Positions 8,593-18,467 of a stretch of DNA of 64,000 bases are shown here, piece by piece. Numbering within the stretch: position 1 is the stretch's first letter; each line of letters starts with the position of its first letter. The notes under the pieces are model-generated. The model searched no databases and was not told the DNA's origin. It saw only the letters and a program-made list of their open reading frames with translations. Both the position numbers and the translations under genes were made by a program. The DNA is from Algibacter mikhailovii (lineage in GTDB: Bacteria; Bacteroidota; Bacteroidia; Flavobacteriales; Flavobacteriaceae), in contig NZ_BMWZ01000004.1 in assembly GCF_014651495.1 (NCBI RefSeq), forward strand, positions 62,001-126,000. Direction: 5' to 3'.

Positions 8593-9774
8593 CTAGATAA
8601 AAGCGTTGTAGAAGTTTAAAAAAGCCTGTTGCTGATTCTCTAAAGTAAATTCTCGTTTCACCCTATTAACGGCATTTTTCGAAATCGTTTTTTTCTCTTG
8701 TAAAGGTAAAGCTATAGTTTTAATAATTTGACTCATTAAAGCATCCGATGAAACCTTATCAACTAAAAAACCGGTATTTCCATGTATTATATTTTCCGGT
8801 ATACCTCCCACATTAAAGGCAATACAAATTTTGCCTTTGCCCTGCGCTTCTAAAAGCGCATTACAAAATCCTTCGTCATAACTAGTTTGTACGTATAAAT
8901 TGGCCTGTTCTAAAAGTATTAAGCTGTCTTCGTGTATTTTTTTTCCTTCTAAAACAACTATGTTTTTCAATCCAGACTGATAAATATGGTAACGGTAACG
9001 CTCAAAATCAGAGCTATCACCTCCACCCACAATGCGCCACTTAAAAACGAGTCCGTAATCCTTCAAGCGTTTCGCTGTCTCTATTAATAAGTCTATACCC
9101 TTAATGTAATGCAACCGTCCAATAGTAATAATTTCAACTGGAGCATTACCCTGTTCTACCTTAGCCTCTTTGGCCGTTATACTTTTATCTACTGCAGGAG
9201 CTATTATTTGGTAAGGTGTTGTTTTAAGTAAACCTAAGCCGCATGCCTTTTGCCATAAATCTATTGAAATACTGTGTACTGCATCAACATGCTTCCATAA
9301 CTTTGTGTAACAATCTGCGTTTTTAAGTGGGTACACATTAATATCAAAACCTCGAAAACTTACACCCATTTTAGCGCCAATAGCTTGTGCTACCAATTCT
9401 CGATCTTTAGTCATTGTAGCAAAGCCAAAATGTAACCAATCTACGTTAAGCTTAAGCAACGACGCATTTATGTATATTTTCTCAAGAATGCGTTTAAAAG
9501 GTGTATGTTCTTCTCTTTCTGATTTAAAGTAATTCAGAACATTTTTAATATAAAAACTTAAACCTAAATACACCTTTATCATCATAATAAGTTGTAGAAC
9601 TTTATTTTTATAAACTTTTGGATGCACATACTGCTCACATAAATCAAAGTTTACATCTTTTTTTGCCGTAATTAATAAAACCTGATGCCCACTTATCTGT
9701 AAGCCTCTTATTTTTGAACGAAAAAAGGTTTCCGAATATGCTGGGGTTGAAGAAAGCACTAACGCAATTTTCAT
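8593..9774 (-). CDS. Glycosyltransferase family 4
   Basis: A GT-B glycosyltransferase of 393 residues from the ATG at 9774 (MKIALVLSSTPAYSETFF). An in-frame TTG at 9807 would add 11 residues inside the upstream gene, but the ATG gives the normal family N-terminus and only a short overlap with the stop at 9776. The donor domain carries IITIGRLHYIKGIDLLIETA and the motif SYDEGFCNALLEAQGKGK, with the GT4 glutamates. VGGIPENII follows. It sits between an acyltransferase and the exostosin-like gene and probably builds the repeat unit. Confidence 0.87.
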   Translation of the reverse strand: MKIALVLSSTPAYSETFFRSKIRGLQISGHQVLLITAKKDVNFDLCEQYVHPKVYKNKVLQLIMMIKVYLGLSFYIKNVLNYFKSEREEHTPFKRILEKIYINASLLKLNVDWLHFGFATMTKDRELVAQAIGAKMGVSFRGFDINVYPLKNADCYTKLWKHVDAVHSISIDLWQKACGLGLLKTTPYQIIAPAVDKSITAKEAKVEQGNAPVEIITIGRLHYIKGIDLLIETAKRLKDYGLVFKWRIVGGGDSSDFERYRYHIYQSGLKNIVVLEGKKIHEDSLILLEQANLYVQTSYDEGFCNALLEAQGKGKICIAFNVGGIPENIIHGNTGFLVDKVSSDALMSQIIKTIALPLQEKKTISKNAVNRVKREFTLENQQQAFLNFYNAFI

Positions 9775-9775
9775 A

Positions 9776-10864
9776 TTATGCTTTTTTATTTCTATTAGTT
9801 TTAACAAGTATTTGATTTCTCCATTTCATAAATTTATTTTCTATGAGATAGTAAGAGACTAAGGACGAACCTAGTATTCCAATACCTTTACAATAGATAG
9901 GAAAATCCCATTTATACAACCATACTTGTTGCCATAAATATATGGAATAACTTAACATACCAATAAATACAACTACCCTTGAATTTAACAGATGAACATA
10001 CATTGTCCTTCTTGTAAAATTTATACTATTAAATACAATTACAGCGAGTAAAACATTAATTATGGACAAACCAAATAGATTATAAACAAACCTAATTTTC
10101 AAACCAAATAGCTCTCTTACAAAGGAACTGTTTAAAAATTGTATTGCTATTATAATTAAAAATAAATATCCGTTTTTGTGTTTAAAAAAACCTACCCATT
10201 TATATTCACCAATAGTTTTGGAAGACACTAAAGCCAGAAGTCCTCCAATGGCAAGGGAATCTACCACAGTCTCAAACGATCTATGAATTGAACCTGTCAA
10301 TATCTTTGGTATCCCTCCAATAATCATATAACTACTTCTTACCATGGGTGCAATAATCATACAAGCAAACAATATTAGTATCAATCCATTCTTAGAAATT
10401 TTACTTTTATTATAAAAGTAAAACAAGAATGCTATTAATATATAAAACTGCTCTTCTACGGCTAAAGACCAGGAATGTCCAACAAACCATTGTTGATATT
10501 TCCATAAGTATCTTGGGTGGTAATTTTCTAAAAAGAGTGGAGCTCTCCAAAATTGATTGAGTTCAAAAAAACCAACACCTACAAGTAAAATTAGAATCAC
10601 CGCTAAATACGTATAAAATGCTGGAAATGTTCGCATCAATCTTTTAAAATAAAACCATTTAATTGAAAACCTGTTTTTTTGAACATCTTGATACAAAATA
10701 CCAACTATGAGGTATGCTGATATTACAAAGAACATGCGCACTCCCAAATTTGCAAGATCTATATAAGCTTTAAAGTAATGTCCATACGCATGGCCAATAA
10801 GCACCAACAGTATAGATACCGCACGTAAGCCATCTAAAGACGGTATTCTAGTATATGAGCTCAT
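9776..10864 (-). CDS. Acyltransferase family 3 (OafA/YrhL-like) membrane protein
   Basis: A 362-residue multi-pass membrane protein of the acyltransferase-3 family (PF01757). The N-terminus has IPSLDGLRAVSILLVLIGHA with the conserved arginine and histidine, then VRMFFVISAYLI and the HSWSLAVEEQFYI motif. About ten hydrophobic helices follow. Members move acyl groups, usually acetyl, across or at the inner membrane onto sugar hydroxyls of O-antigen or exopolysaccharide. No C-terminal SGNH domain is present. It is the second membrane acyltransferase of the locus besides the MBOAT protein. Confidence 0.9.
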   Translation of the reverse strand: MSSYTRIPSLDGLRAVSILLVLIGHAYGHYFKAYIDLANLGVRMFFVISAYLIVGILYQDVQKNRFSIKWFYFKRLMRTFPAFYTYLAVILILLVGVGFFELNQFWRAPLFLENYHPRYLWKYQQWFVGHSWSLAVEEQFYILIAFLFYFYNKSKISKNGLILILFACMIIAPMVRSSYMIIGGIPKILTGSIHRSFETVVDSLAIGGLLALVSSKTIGEYKWVGFFKHKNGYLFLIIIAIQFLNSSFVRELFGLKIRFVYNLFGLSIINVLLAVIVFNSINFTRRTMYVHLLNSRVVVFIGMLSYSIYLWQQVWLYKWDFPIYCKGIGILGSSLVSYYLIENKFMKWRNQILVKTNRNKKA

Positions 10865-10868
10865 AAAA

Positions 10869-11999
10869 TTAACATTTTAAATACACGGCTTCTGTATGTT
10901 GTATTTCATGTTTTAATGTATAATGGTTGTGAACATGTTTAACAAACGCTTCTCCTTTTAATCTATTTTCTATGACAGAATTCTTCACTGCTATACTTAA
11001 CCGCTCTGTTAAAGCATCCAATTCACCAGCTTTAAAAATATGATTAGGAAACCCTTTTAATTGATCTCTAATACCAGGGATATCTGATGCAATAACATTT
11101 AAACCACAAGACATTCCTTCAAGAATTGCCACTGGAGAGCCCTCTTTTCTACCCTTATCCAGTGTAGGTAATACAAAAATTTCAGAGCGGTGTAAAAAAC
11201 CCTTAACATTCAAGACCTTTCCTGTAAAAACAATATGTTTCGATTCTATTTGTTTTGAAGCCAACTCTAATAAACTCTTACCATAATCATTGTTATAATC
11301 ACCAACAATCAATAATTTCCAACCATCAGTTTTCTGCTGAAGTCGCATATAAGCCTTAATTAAAAACTCTACTCCTTTAACCGGTACTAAGTTAGCTACA
11401 CAGATAATGAGCCTATCATTTTCTAGGATACCGTATGGTTCAAAATCCTTGTTACTATTAACTTCAGCTGGAAAAAACTCATTGATATCTACACCTCTTG
11501 GCACCAAGTCAACGGAATTAAATTTAGAAAAAAACTCCGAAATCATATCCGTGTTTTGAGCTAAAATACGCGTTGCCAATTTAGAGCGCAGCAACCATCC
11601 GTTTTTGGAGCGACCGCCCCAATTCATGTTTTTTTTAGTATACACCCATTTAATACCCGCCAGTTTTGCAGCAAGGGCCTCAGAATAATCTGCCGCGTAA
11701 TGAAAACTATGAATGATATCGGGGTTAATTTTTTTGAATACCCTACTTATCTGAAAACATCTCATAATTCCCTTTACATAAGGTTTCATTAAAGTTGTAT
11801 ATTCAAACACATGAACAGGAATGCCACTTTTTTCAACCTCTTTAAAAAACGCTCCTTTTTTATGCATACAACAGATATGAGGTTCAAAAAGATCTTTATT
11901 TAAACCTAGAGCTACTTTTAGAAGTGCTTTTCCACTACCAGCAGTATCAAAATTTGGTATAGTAAAAAGAATTTTTATTTTTTTAGATCGTCGTGCCAT
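10869..11999 (-). CDS. Glycosyltransferase family 4
   Basis: A GT-B glycosyltransferase, 376 residues from the ATG at 11999 (MARRSKKIKILFTIPNFD). An upstream ATG at 12032 would add 11 residues and lengthen the overlap with asnB from 25 to 58 bp, so the inner start is preferred. The opening DTAGSGKALLKVALGL is an acceptor-domain motif. The donor domain has LIICVANLVPVKGVEFLI and GSPVAILEGMSCGLNVIAS with the GT4 glutamate. It overlaps asnB and lies 4 bp before the acyltransferase-3 gene. Confidence 0.87.
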   Translation of the reverse strand: MARRSKKIKILFTIPNFDTAGSGKALLKVALGLNKDLFEPHICCMHKKGAFFKEVEKSGIPVHVFEYTTLMKPYVKGIMRCFQISRVFKKINPDIIHSFHYAADYSEALAAKLAGIKWVYTKKNMNWGGRSKNGWLLRSKLATRILAQNTDMISEFFSKFNSVDLVPRGVDINEFFPAEVNSNKDFEPYGILENDRLIICVANLVPVKGVEFLIKAYMRLQQKTDGWKLLIVGDYNNDYGKSLLELASKQIESKHIVFTGKVLNVKGFLHRSEIFVLPTLDKGRKEGSPVAILEGMSCGLNVIASDIPGIRDQLKGFPNHIFKAGELDALTERLSIAVKNSVIENRLKGEAFVKHVHNHYTLKHEIQHTEAVYLKC

Positions 12000-13831
12000 G
12001 CTGCTAAAGAATATATTGTAAATATGGACCATTTATTGTCTTTACCACCTGTTTGATGGGCATCCCAAATATGTTTAAGTGCTATTTTATCTATTTCAAA
12101 GGTCTTAATAAAGCCATCCTCAAATATGGCATCATAAATGACCTGTTTTAAATCTTCCCTTATCCATTGACCTAAAGGCACAGAAAAACCTCTTTTAACG
12201 TTATTAATAGGTGATTTTGGTAGTACTGATCTTAATAGATCCTTTAAAATTTGCTTCTTTTTATTCGCTCCATAAGATAAATTTGGATGGATCTTTAATG
12301 CCGTTTCAATAAAAGATTTTTTCAAAAAAGGCACTCTTACTTCAAGTGAGTTAGCCATACTCATCCGGTCTACCTTAGTTAGTGTTTTTTGCATCATATC
12401 ATAGAACTCAGCCTTACGCATCTCATGAAGCATGTCCAAAATTTTTGATGAATTTTTATAATCATAGCATGCCAAATCATATAGCTCAATATCATTCAAA
12501 TTAGGAAAAGTGGCATGAATCTTTTCGGGCCTAAAGCGTGAATGCAGGTTTTCATGAGCCTTTGATAAATTAGAACTCAAAAAACAACTATTTACATGCT
12601 TATTTCTAAATAATGCCTTGTCCAAACCATAAAAGAAATATCTCAACTTTAAAGGCACTTTTTTATAAGGCAGATTTTTTATAACAGAATAAAAACGTTC
12701 ATACCCAAAAAACAATTCATCTCCACCATCTCCAGAAAGCATTACTGTACTTCTTTTTTTAGCTCCTTTTGTTAAAGCATAGGCAGGGATAAGTGAGAAA
12801 TCGGCAAAAGGTTCCTTTAAGTGCGCCATCGCATCCAAGAAAAACTTAGAAACCAATTTGGAGTCTAAGTTATCAATGTTAAAATCACAACCAATCAATG
12901 CTGCATATGCGCTAGCGTCTTCAGATTCGTCATGCTTAACACTATCACTTCCTATACTATAAGCTGTTACATCTGGTTTAAGTTTTTTAGCGAAATACGT
13001 AATTAATGGTGAATCAATACCTCCAGACAAAAAACTTCCTAGTGGTACATCAGCCATCAATTCTGCCGAAACCGCATCCTTAAGCGACGTTTTAATAAGT
13101 TCTAAGGCCTCATCTTTATCTGTAATCAAATCGGCCTCATCTATTTTTTCAGGTAATCTCCAGTAATAGGTTTTCTTTAATTGGCCTTGTTCTACCTCAA
13201 CAATCTGACCAGGTTCCGCTTGATATGTATTTTCAAGAATACCTAAAGGAGCAGGCACATAGTGTTTAGCCAGATAGGTTTTTAAAACGCGCTTGTCAAT
13301 TTTAGCGTCCTTGTTTAAATGATGTTTTGAAATTTGATCGTAACGACTACCAAAAACAAGCTGACCTGCTTTAAAACTATAAAATAGGGGTTTAATACCA
13401 GCAAAATCTCTGGCCAAAATTAATTTATCTTTTGCAGTATCGTATAGTGCTACAGCAAACATGCCGTCTATTAAGTCGAGCGTCTTTAAAACTCCATAAT
13501 GTTCGAAGCAATTTACTAAAACTTCACTATCTGTTGTTGTCTTAAAGATATAACCATGGTTTACTAAGGTTTCTCTTAATTTTACAAAATTGTAAATCTC
13601 ACCATTAAAAACCATTACATATTTTCCATTTTGGGACTTCATGGGTTGGTTTCCTAGTGCGGAAAGATCAAGTATAGATAAACGTCTAAAACCTAACTGA
13701 CAGTTCCTACTATTAGACCAATAGCCACTTAAATCTGGCCCACGATGATAATTCTTATCATTAAAAACAAGAAATTGCTCTTTTGGAGTCAAACTCCTTT
13801 TATTAAAAAACTCACCATGTATACCACACAT
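11975..13831 (-). CDS. asnB: Asparagine synthetase (glutamine-hydrolysing) family amidotransferase
   Basis: A 618-residue class II glutamine amidotransferase. Cys2 follows the start (MCGIHGEF) and is the glutaminase nucleophile after Met removal. NGEIYN (76-81) and the glutaminase core fill residues 2-200. The synthetase domain has the ATP pyrophosphatase loop SGGIDS at 269-274 and the LEVRVPFLKK motif near the C-terminus. The enzyme adenylates a carboxyl group and adds ammonia from glutamine. In glycan loci, AsnB relatives are thought to amidate uronic acids (WbpS type), so this copy may modify the polysaccharide and not make asparagine. It sits 4 bp after a glutaminase-less paralogue. Confidence 0.88.
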   Translation of the reverse strand: MCGIHGEFFNKRSLTPKEQFLVFNDKNYHRGPDLSGYWSNSRNCQLGFRRLSILDLSALGNQPMKSQNGKYVMVFNGEIYNFVKLRETLVNHGYIFKTTTDSEVLVNCFEHYGVLKTLDLIDGMFAVALYDTAKDKLILARDFAGIKPLFYSFKAGQLVFGSRYDQISKHHLNKDAKIDKRVLKTYLAKHYVPAPLGILENTYQAEPGQIVEVEQGQLKKTYYWRLPEKIDEADLITDKDEALELIKTSLKDAVSAELMADVPLGSFLSGGIDSPLITYFAKKLKPDVTAYSIGSDSVKHDESEDASAYAALIGCDFNIDNLDSKLVSKFFLDAMAHLKEPFADFSLIPAYALTKGAKKRSTVMLSGDGGDELFFGYERFYSVIKNLPYKKVPLKLRYFFYGLDKALFRNKHVNSCFLSSNLSKAHENLHSRFRPEKIHATFPNLNDIELYDLACYDYKNSSKILDMLHEMRKAEFYDMMQKTLTKVDRMSMANSLEVRVPFLKKSFIETALKIHPNLSYGANKKKQILKDLLRSVLPKSPINNVKRGFSVPLGQWIREDLKQVIYDAIFEDGFIKTFEIDKIALKHIWDAHQTGGKDNKWSIFTIYSLAAWHDDLKK

Positions 13832-13835
13832 AATA

Positions 13836-15224
13836 CTACTTGTTTTTTTGTGATTTGTTAAATAAACTTAAAGTTAATAGTGTGCTTATAGCGTGCGCAT
13901 AGTATACACTGTTTATATTTTGAAACTTGTCCTGGACTGACCTCACAATATGTTCTGGAATGAAAGATAAATACACGTTATCATAAAGGTAGGTGTTTAA
14001 TAGCTTTTTATTTTTGTTTCCTAAAAACTGTAGCTCCCAGTTTCTTTGGATGTACTTTTCTCCAAAAACTTCTCTGAACCCTCGATTTAGTTTGTTCAAT
14101 ATGCGATAAGGCAAGTTAAAAGGTGTCTTATTCAAATGGTAGGTAAACAAATTAAATGGTTTGTTTTCCTGCCAAGTAATTTTAGCAAGCTCTCTATTTC
14201 TTTTCTTTATATAGGCTATTTGAATCTGTCTATTGACCAAAAATGTTTCAGGCACCGAGCATATAAATTCACATAAAGCATTGTCATAATATGGCAAGGT
14301 AATAGGCTTTTTTTCTTCAAAAACAGCCAAATTTACAGAAGTCCATCTTGGTGCCCAATACATAGATTTAAAAGCCCTTATTTTTGCGCTTGAATTTCTT
14401 ATGTCTATCGTACTTAATAAGCTTTTTATTCTATGACGTAAATAAGATTCAAAATCCCCCTCTAGTTTCCAATTTTCCCAAAGGAGAATTGCTAATTCTA
14501 CCCCTCCTTTTTTTATGATTTTTTTTAAAACCAATTCAAGTTCTTCTTCTTTAGATAAGTTAGCATCGCACATAGTATCAAAAAGGACATCTCCCCAATG
14601 CCCTAAAGAAAATACCTCACCCATAGCATCAAAATCTTCAAAAATGGCCATTTGACGTGGGTGTGTAAAATCTGAATAACAGCCGTTAATCTTAGCAAGA
14701 TCCTCTATTTTATCCCACAAATAACCTTTTGGAATCTCAAATTCTTGAAATTCAAAACTACAGGCCTTCGCTATTTCTTTTGATAGTTTCGCCTCTGGAT
14801 ACCCGCCTTTATAACTATAACTATAAGCGCTAACAGATTTGCCAAGCTGCTTTAACGCTACAGCTTGTGTCCTACTATCTAAACCTCCAGAGAGCGGTAG
14901 AATGACCTGCTTATTCCTAGTTTGTCTATCAATAATATCTTCAAACAAGCTAGCAAACGTATTTAAACTAGTATCAAACGTTACTTCGGCGGGCGTATAA
15001 TGCCATGTAAACCAAGGTTCGCTTTTAATTAAAAACCCATCATCATCAATAGTATGAATACTTGCTGGTTTTAAGACCACTTCATCTTTCCAATACGTGT
15101 CTTGATCCAGAAAAAATCCAATAGCCGTAAACACGCAAATAGCCTCCAAGTTAAGCTCATGTGGCGCTTTTACTTTAGCAAACTGCTGCTTTATGGGAAT
15201 GATGTCTGTTTTAATTATTTTCAT
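13836..15224 (-). CDS. Asparagine synthase-like protein lacking the glutaminase domain
   Basis: A 462-residue relative of the AsnB synthetase domain. The ATP pyrophosphatase loop SGGLDS is at 112-117, then EAKLSKEIAK. A degenerate stub of about 100 residues precedes it. There is no N-terminal cysteine and no NGEIYN motif, so it cannot hydrolyse glutamine by the class II route. It would need free ammonia, a partner such as the adjacent AsnB, or another amine. Similar proteins are common beside glycosyltransferases in polysaccharide and peptide loci, mostly untested. It overlaps the upstream GT4 by 14 bp. Confidence 0.8.
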   Translation of the reverse strand: MKIIKTDIIPIKQQFAKVKAPHELNLEAICVFTAIGFFLDQDTYWKDEVVLKPASIHTIDDDGFLIKSEPWFTWHYTPAEVTFDTSLNTFASLFEDIIDRQTRNKQVILPLSGGLDSRTQAVALKQLGKSVSAYSYSYKGGYPEAKLSKEIAKACSFEFQEFEIPKGYLWDKIEDLAKINGCYSDFTHPRQMAIFEDFDAMGEVFSLGHWGDVLFDTMCDANLSKEEELELVLKKIIKKGGVELAILLWENWKLEGDFESYLRHRIKSLLSTIDIRNSSAKIRAFKSMYWAPRWTSVNLAVFEEKKPITLPYYDNALCEFICSVPETFLVNRQIQIAYIKKRNRELAKITWQENKPFNLFTYHLNKTPFNLPYRILNKLNRGFREVFGEKYIQRNWELQFLGNKNKKLLNTYLYDNVYLSFIPEHIVRSVQDKFQNINSVYYAHAISTLLTLSLFNKSQKNK

Positions 15225-16383
15225 TCAAACATGCCTTGTATAAAAGTTCCATGCCTTTCAGCATATTTTTTTCTGTAAATTGTTTTTCAACTTTTTCTCT
15301 GGCCTTTAGGCGCATACTATCCAATTTCTTATCAGAGCATTTACTAAAACCTATTACGGCATCAACAAGTGCTTCTGGGTTTCTTACCGGCACCACCCAG
15401 CCTTCTTGTTCATGTTCTATAAGCTCTGGCATGCCACCACAATTCGTACTTATCACTAAGGTTCCTAAGGCCATGGCCTCAATGGCAACATTGGCAATTC
15501 CCTCTTCTATACTGGGTAATAACATGGCGTCTGCCTTTTTAATAGCCTCGAAAACGGTTTGTTGAGGCAAGGCATCCAACAACTCCAGCCTATCTCCTAA
15601 ATTATAAAACTCCCGTAAATAAATTAACTCTTCATTTTCGCCTGCTCCAATTATCGTATATTTAAAATCAATACCTCTAGTTTTTAATAATTCGCAAGCT
15701 TTTATTGCATAACAATATCCCTTTTTCCAATGTGATCTTCCAACAGAAATTAGCCTCAACCGTTCCCTTCTTTTGTATGCATCTTTGAATGTAATCTTCG
15801 ATAAATTTAAACCGCTATGCACAATATGATCAATCTTAGAAGCACTTGCATAAATTAAATCTCCATTTCTAGAGATGGCTTTTGAAACCGAATGAAACCC
15901 AGTCAGTTTAGGAAGCCACTGTTTTAAATAATTATAATTCTGATCGTCAATAAAAGGGCGTACATTTATGTGATAACCTCTTTGGCTTAAAACTACTGCA
16001 TATTTATTTTGAGAAAGTATGGACTCTAAAATAGTGATATTAGACACCCATTGTGCATGAATTAAATCTGGATTAATCTTACGAACCGCTAAATTAAAAT
16101 TCTGATTTTGAATTCGTTTTCTTTTAAATTTCACAATATTCAATAATGTAGAGAACAGTAATTTTATGGATCCTTGAGATAAAGCTATAGATAAAGCTGT
16201 TTTTATAAATGCAATTTTACTCGAGTTTGAACCCAACTTTACATAATGTACCCCATTTATCTTATGCGTCAACTTTTCATTAAAGCCTAAAACATAAACC
16301 TCATGAGATTTTACTAGCCCCTCTACTAATCGATTAATAAATGCTGTTGTTCTAAAGGTGCCATCAAAAATGATAATTTTCAT
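15211..16383 (-). CDS. Glycosyltransferase family 4
   Basis: A 390-residue GT-B enzyme. The donor domain carries LRLISVGRSHWKKGYCYAI and PSIEEGIANVAIEAMALG, then STNCGGMPELIEHEQEGW, a complete GT4 donor-site series. The N-terminal domain begins MKIIIFDGTFRTTAFINRLV. It starts one base after the stop of the preceding GT4 and overlaps the next gene by 14 bp, consistent with one operon. It probably adds a sugar to the repeat unit. Specificity is unknown. Confidence 0.88.
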   Translation of the reverse strand: MKIIIFDGTFRTTAFINRLVEGLVKSHEVYVLGFNEKLTHKINGVHYVKLGSNSSKIAFIKTALSIALSQGSIKLLFSTLLNIVKFKRKRIQNQNFNLAVRKINPDLIHAQWVSNITILESILSQNKYAVVLSQRGYHINVRPFIDDQNYNYLKQWLPKLTGFHSVSKAISRNGDLIYASASKIDHIVHSGLNLSKITFKDAYKRRERLRLISVGRSHWKKGYCYAIKACELLKTRGIDFKYTIIGAGENEELIYLREFYNLGDRLELLDALPQQTVFEAIKKADAMLLPSIEEGIANVAIEAMALGTLVISTNCGGMPELIEHEQEGWVVPVRNPEALVDAVIGFSKCSDKKLDSMRLKAREKVEKQFTEKNMLKGMELLYKACLNENN

Positions 16384-17556
16384 TTAGTTTAAGTATTCTT
16401 GGTAAATCGTTTCTAAACCTTTTATTTCATTATCTAATGAAAACTTCTTCCTTAGCCCTACATTATGGTAACACAACGCTTCAAAATCTAAATCTACAAT
16501 TTTTAGTATTGCTTCATCTATTGCCTCAGTATTATTTATATCGTATACAATTCCATTAATACCGTCTTCTATAATTTCAGGCATCCCGCCTACATTCGAA
16601 ATAACGCAAGGTATATTATGAAAAGTCAAATCTAGCAATCCGTTAGATAATGCTTCAGATAGTGATGGTTGAATAGAAAAATCATATTCTTTATATTTTT
16701 TTCGAAGTAATTCGTTTTCCAAGTACCCCTTAAGACAAACATATTCAGTCAGTCCTAATTGAGAAATTCTATATTCTATGAATTCATAAAATATACCTTC
16801 ACCATAGATATCCATTTTTATATCAATACCGCTATCCCTTAATCGTTTAATACTATCAAGTAAATAAACATGTCCTTTCTCCCAAACAAGTCTTCCAATT
16901 ACAATAACCTTAATCGGCTTATTTAAGTTAATATTAAACACCTTTTTAATGTTTTCCTCTAAAGGCAAGTTTCCTCCCCTGTATACTACTGATGTACTTA
17001 TACTATTAGTAAGTTCAAATAATCTTTTTTTTAGGAAAGAACTAATAACATGTATATGATTAATAGAATTAAGATTCTTTTTAAAAGCTTTGCTACCTTC
17101 TTTATTTCTTGTATTAATTAATATATCTCTCCCCCTCAAGGAACATACTATTGGAATGTTTTTGGTATTTAAATATGTCAAGATTCGCGAATCGACTACT
17201 TGTAAATGATGCAGATGAATCAGCCTTGAGTCACTTAGAATCAATTTTTTCCATTTTAAAAGAAATTTAATTTTCATTTTAAATGAAAGCCCCGTTAATG
17301 AATCTTTTAAATTATTATCTGCAAGACTTTTAACGATATAAGGAATACTCCCTACCTGAAGCTTATTAATTCTAGAAGATGAAATTGATAGAACCTCTAT
17401 ATTACTTGGTAATTCGTAAACAAGATCAGAAACAACAATATGTTTTAAGTTACTATAACTATTAATACTATTCAATAAGTGGGTGGTGTACGGCTGGTTT
17501 TTATCACCAAAGGTACGCACTACATGCAGTACATCTATTTTTTTAGTCTTACTCAT
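16384..17556 (-). CDS. Glycosyltransferase family 4
   Basis: A 390-residue GT-B enzyme. The donor half has IKVIVIGRLVWEKGHVYLL and PSLSEALSNGLLDLTFHNIP, followed by VISNVGGMPEIIEDGINGIV, typical of GT4. The coding strand is visibly more AT-rich than the export genes at the start of the locus. It overlaps the SGNH-like gene by 8 bp and abuts the next GT4 directly. The two adjacent enzymes have the same length and similar motif layout and may be distant paralogues. Confidence 0.87.
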   Translation of the reverse strand: MSKTKKIDVLHVVRTFGDKNQPYTTHLLNSINSYSNLKHIVVSDLVYELPSNIEVLSISSSRINKLQVGSIPYIVKSLADNNLKDSLTGLSFKMKIKFLLKWKKLILSDSRLIHLHHLQVVDSRILTYLNTKNIPIVCSLRGRDILINTRNKEGSKAFKKNLNSINHIHVISSFLKKRLFELTNSISTSVVYRGGNLPLEENIKKVFNINLNKPIKVIVIGRLVWEKGHVYLLDSIKRLRDSGIDIKMDIYGEGIFYEFIEYRISQLGLTEYVCLKGYLENELLRKKYKEYDFSIQPSLSEALSNGLLDLTFHNIPCVISNVGGMPEIIEDGINGIVYDINNTEAIDEAILKIVDLDFEALCYHNVGLRKKFSLDNEIKGLETIYQEYLN

Positions 17557-18460
17557 TGAGTACTAAATCTATAAATTTTTTATTAAAAACATCTACGCCA
17601 TTTTGATTTAAATGGTGGTAATCATAAAAATGCAATGAATCATCTAACTTAACAAGTTCATTAAAATTATAATACTTTCCCTTGGTTTGCATTAACGAGT
17701 CAAAATAAGCATTATTTAAGATTGAATTATATTTTGCATTTGTAATTGGTGCTTGAACTAAAATATAATTTATTTCACTTTGGTTTAGCTTTTCTAAAAC
17801 CCGATCAAAAACCTTCAATTGATCTTCTGGAAAATTTAAAGTTTCATTATCAAACCTTTCATATTTATAATAGCTTAAATCTCTAGATATATAACCACCT
17901 TCATGGTAATGATACTCTTTACCAAGTGGCAACGTATCTAAATCTATTTTACTAAAAAGCAAATCATGTAAAGAACGGTATAAAAATGAATTTAAAACCT
18001 TAATGTTTTTTTGTTTTAATACAAGTTCAAATGAATTAAAATCGTTTAAATCATTATTAATTAAATCAATAGAAGACTCAACACCTTCATCAATAATAAG
18101 CATAGGGTAAACTTCGATAATAACCAGCTTTGGGTTTGTACTGTTTAAATATCTATCCATTAGCACGTCCGTCTGCAAAGGTGTTTGCGCACTAGACCCT
18201 AAATTAAAAACACGATAACCTTTCTCTATAAACTTCCTTGTATCAAAGCCTCTATAAGCATGAGATGAACCAAAAAATAAAATATCCAAATCATTGCATT
18301 GCTTTACTTCTTGTAATCTAACATTATTATGCCCAAGTTTAGTAATTAAGTTTGGTCTACTTCTTTGCGAAAAAAGACTATTAAAAACAAATAAGCCAAT
18401 ACAATAGAATAGAAATACTATCACAGTTAATTTTAATAGATCTTCAAAAAACTTCTTCAT
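17549..18460 (-). CDS. SGNH/AlgJ-DltD-like membrane-anchored protein, partner of MBOAT
   Basis: From the ATG at 18460 it encodes 303 residues. A longer reading from 18520 uses a non-ATG codon inside the MBOAT gene and is rejected. One hydrophobic helix at about 11-30 anchors it, with the bulk likely periplasmic. FFGSSHAYRGFD (GSSH at 64-67) resembles the nucleophile block of SGNH-type proteins, and YDYHHLNQNG near residue 280 supplies a DxxH-like pair. Such proteins partner MBOAT acyltransferases in alginate acetylation and teichoic acid D-alanylation. The gene begins 8 bp after the MBOAT stop. Catalytic or purely structural function is not settled by sequence. Confidence 0.75.
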   Translation of the reverse strand: MKKFFEDLLKLTVIVFLFYCIGLFVFNSLFSQRSRPNLITKLGHNNVRLQEVKQCNDLDILFFGSSHAYRGFDTRKFIEKGYRVFNLGSSAQTPLQTDVLMDRYLNSTNPKLVIIEVYPMLIIDEGVESSIDLINNDLNDFNSFELVLKQKNIKVLNSFLYRSLHDLLFSKIDLDTLPLGKEYHYHEGGYISRDLSYYKYERFDNETLNFPEDQLKVFDRVLEKLNQSEINYILVQAPITNAKYNSILNNAYFDSLMQTKGKYYNFNELVKLDDSLHFYDYHHLNQNGVDVFNKKFIDLVLNE

Positions 18461-18467
18461 TAATATT

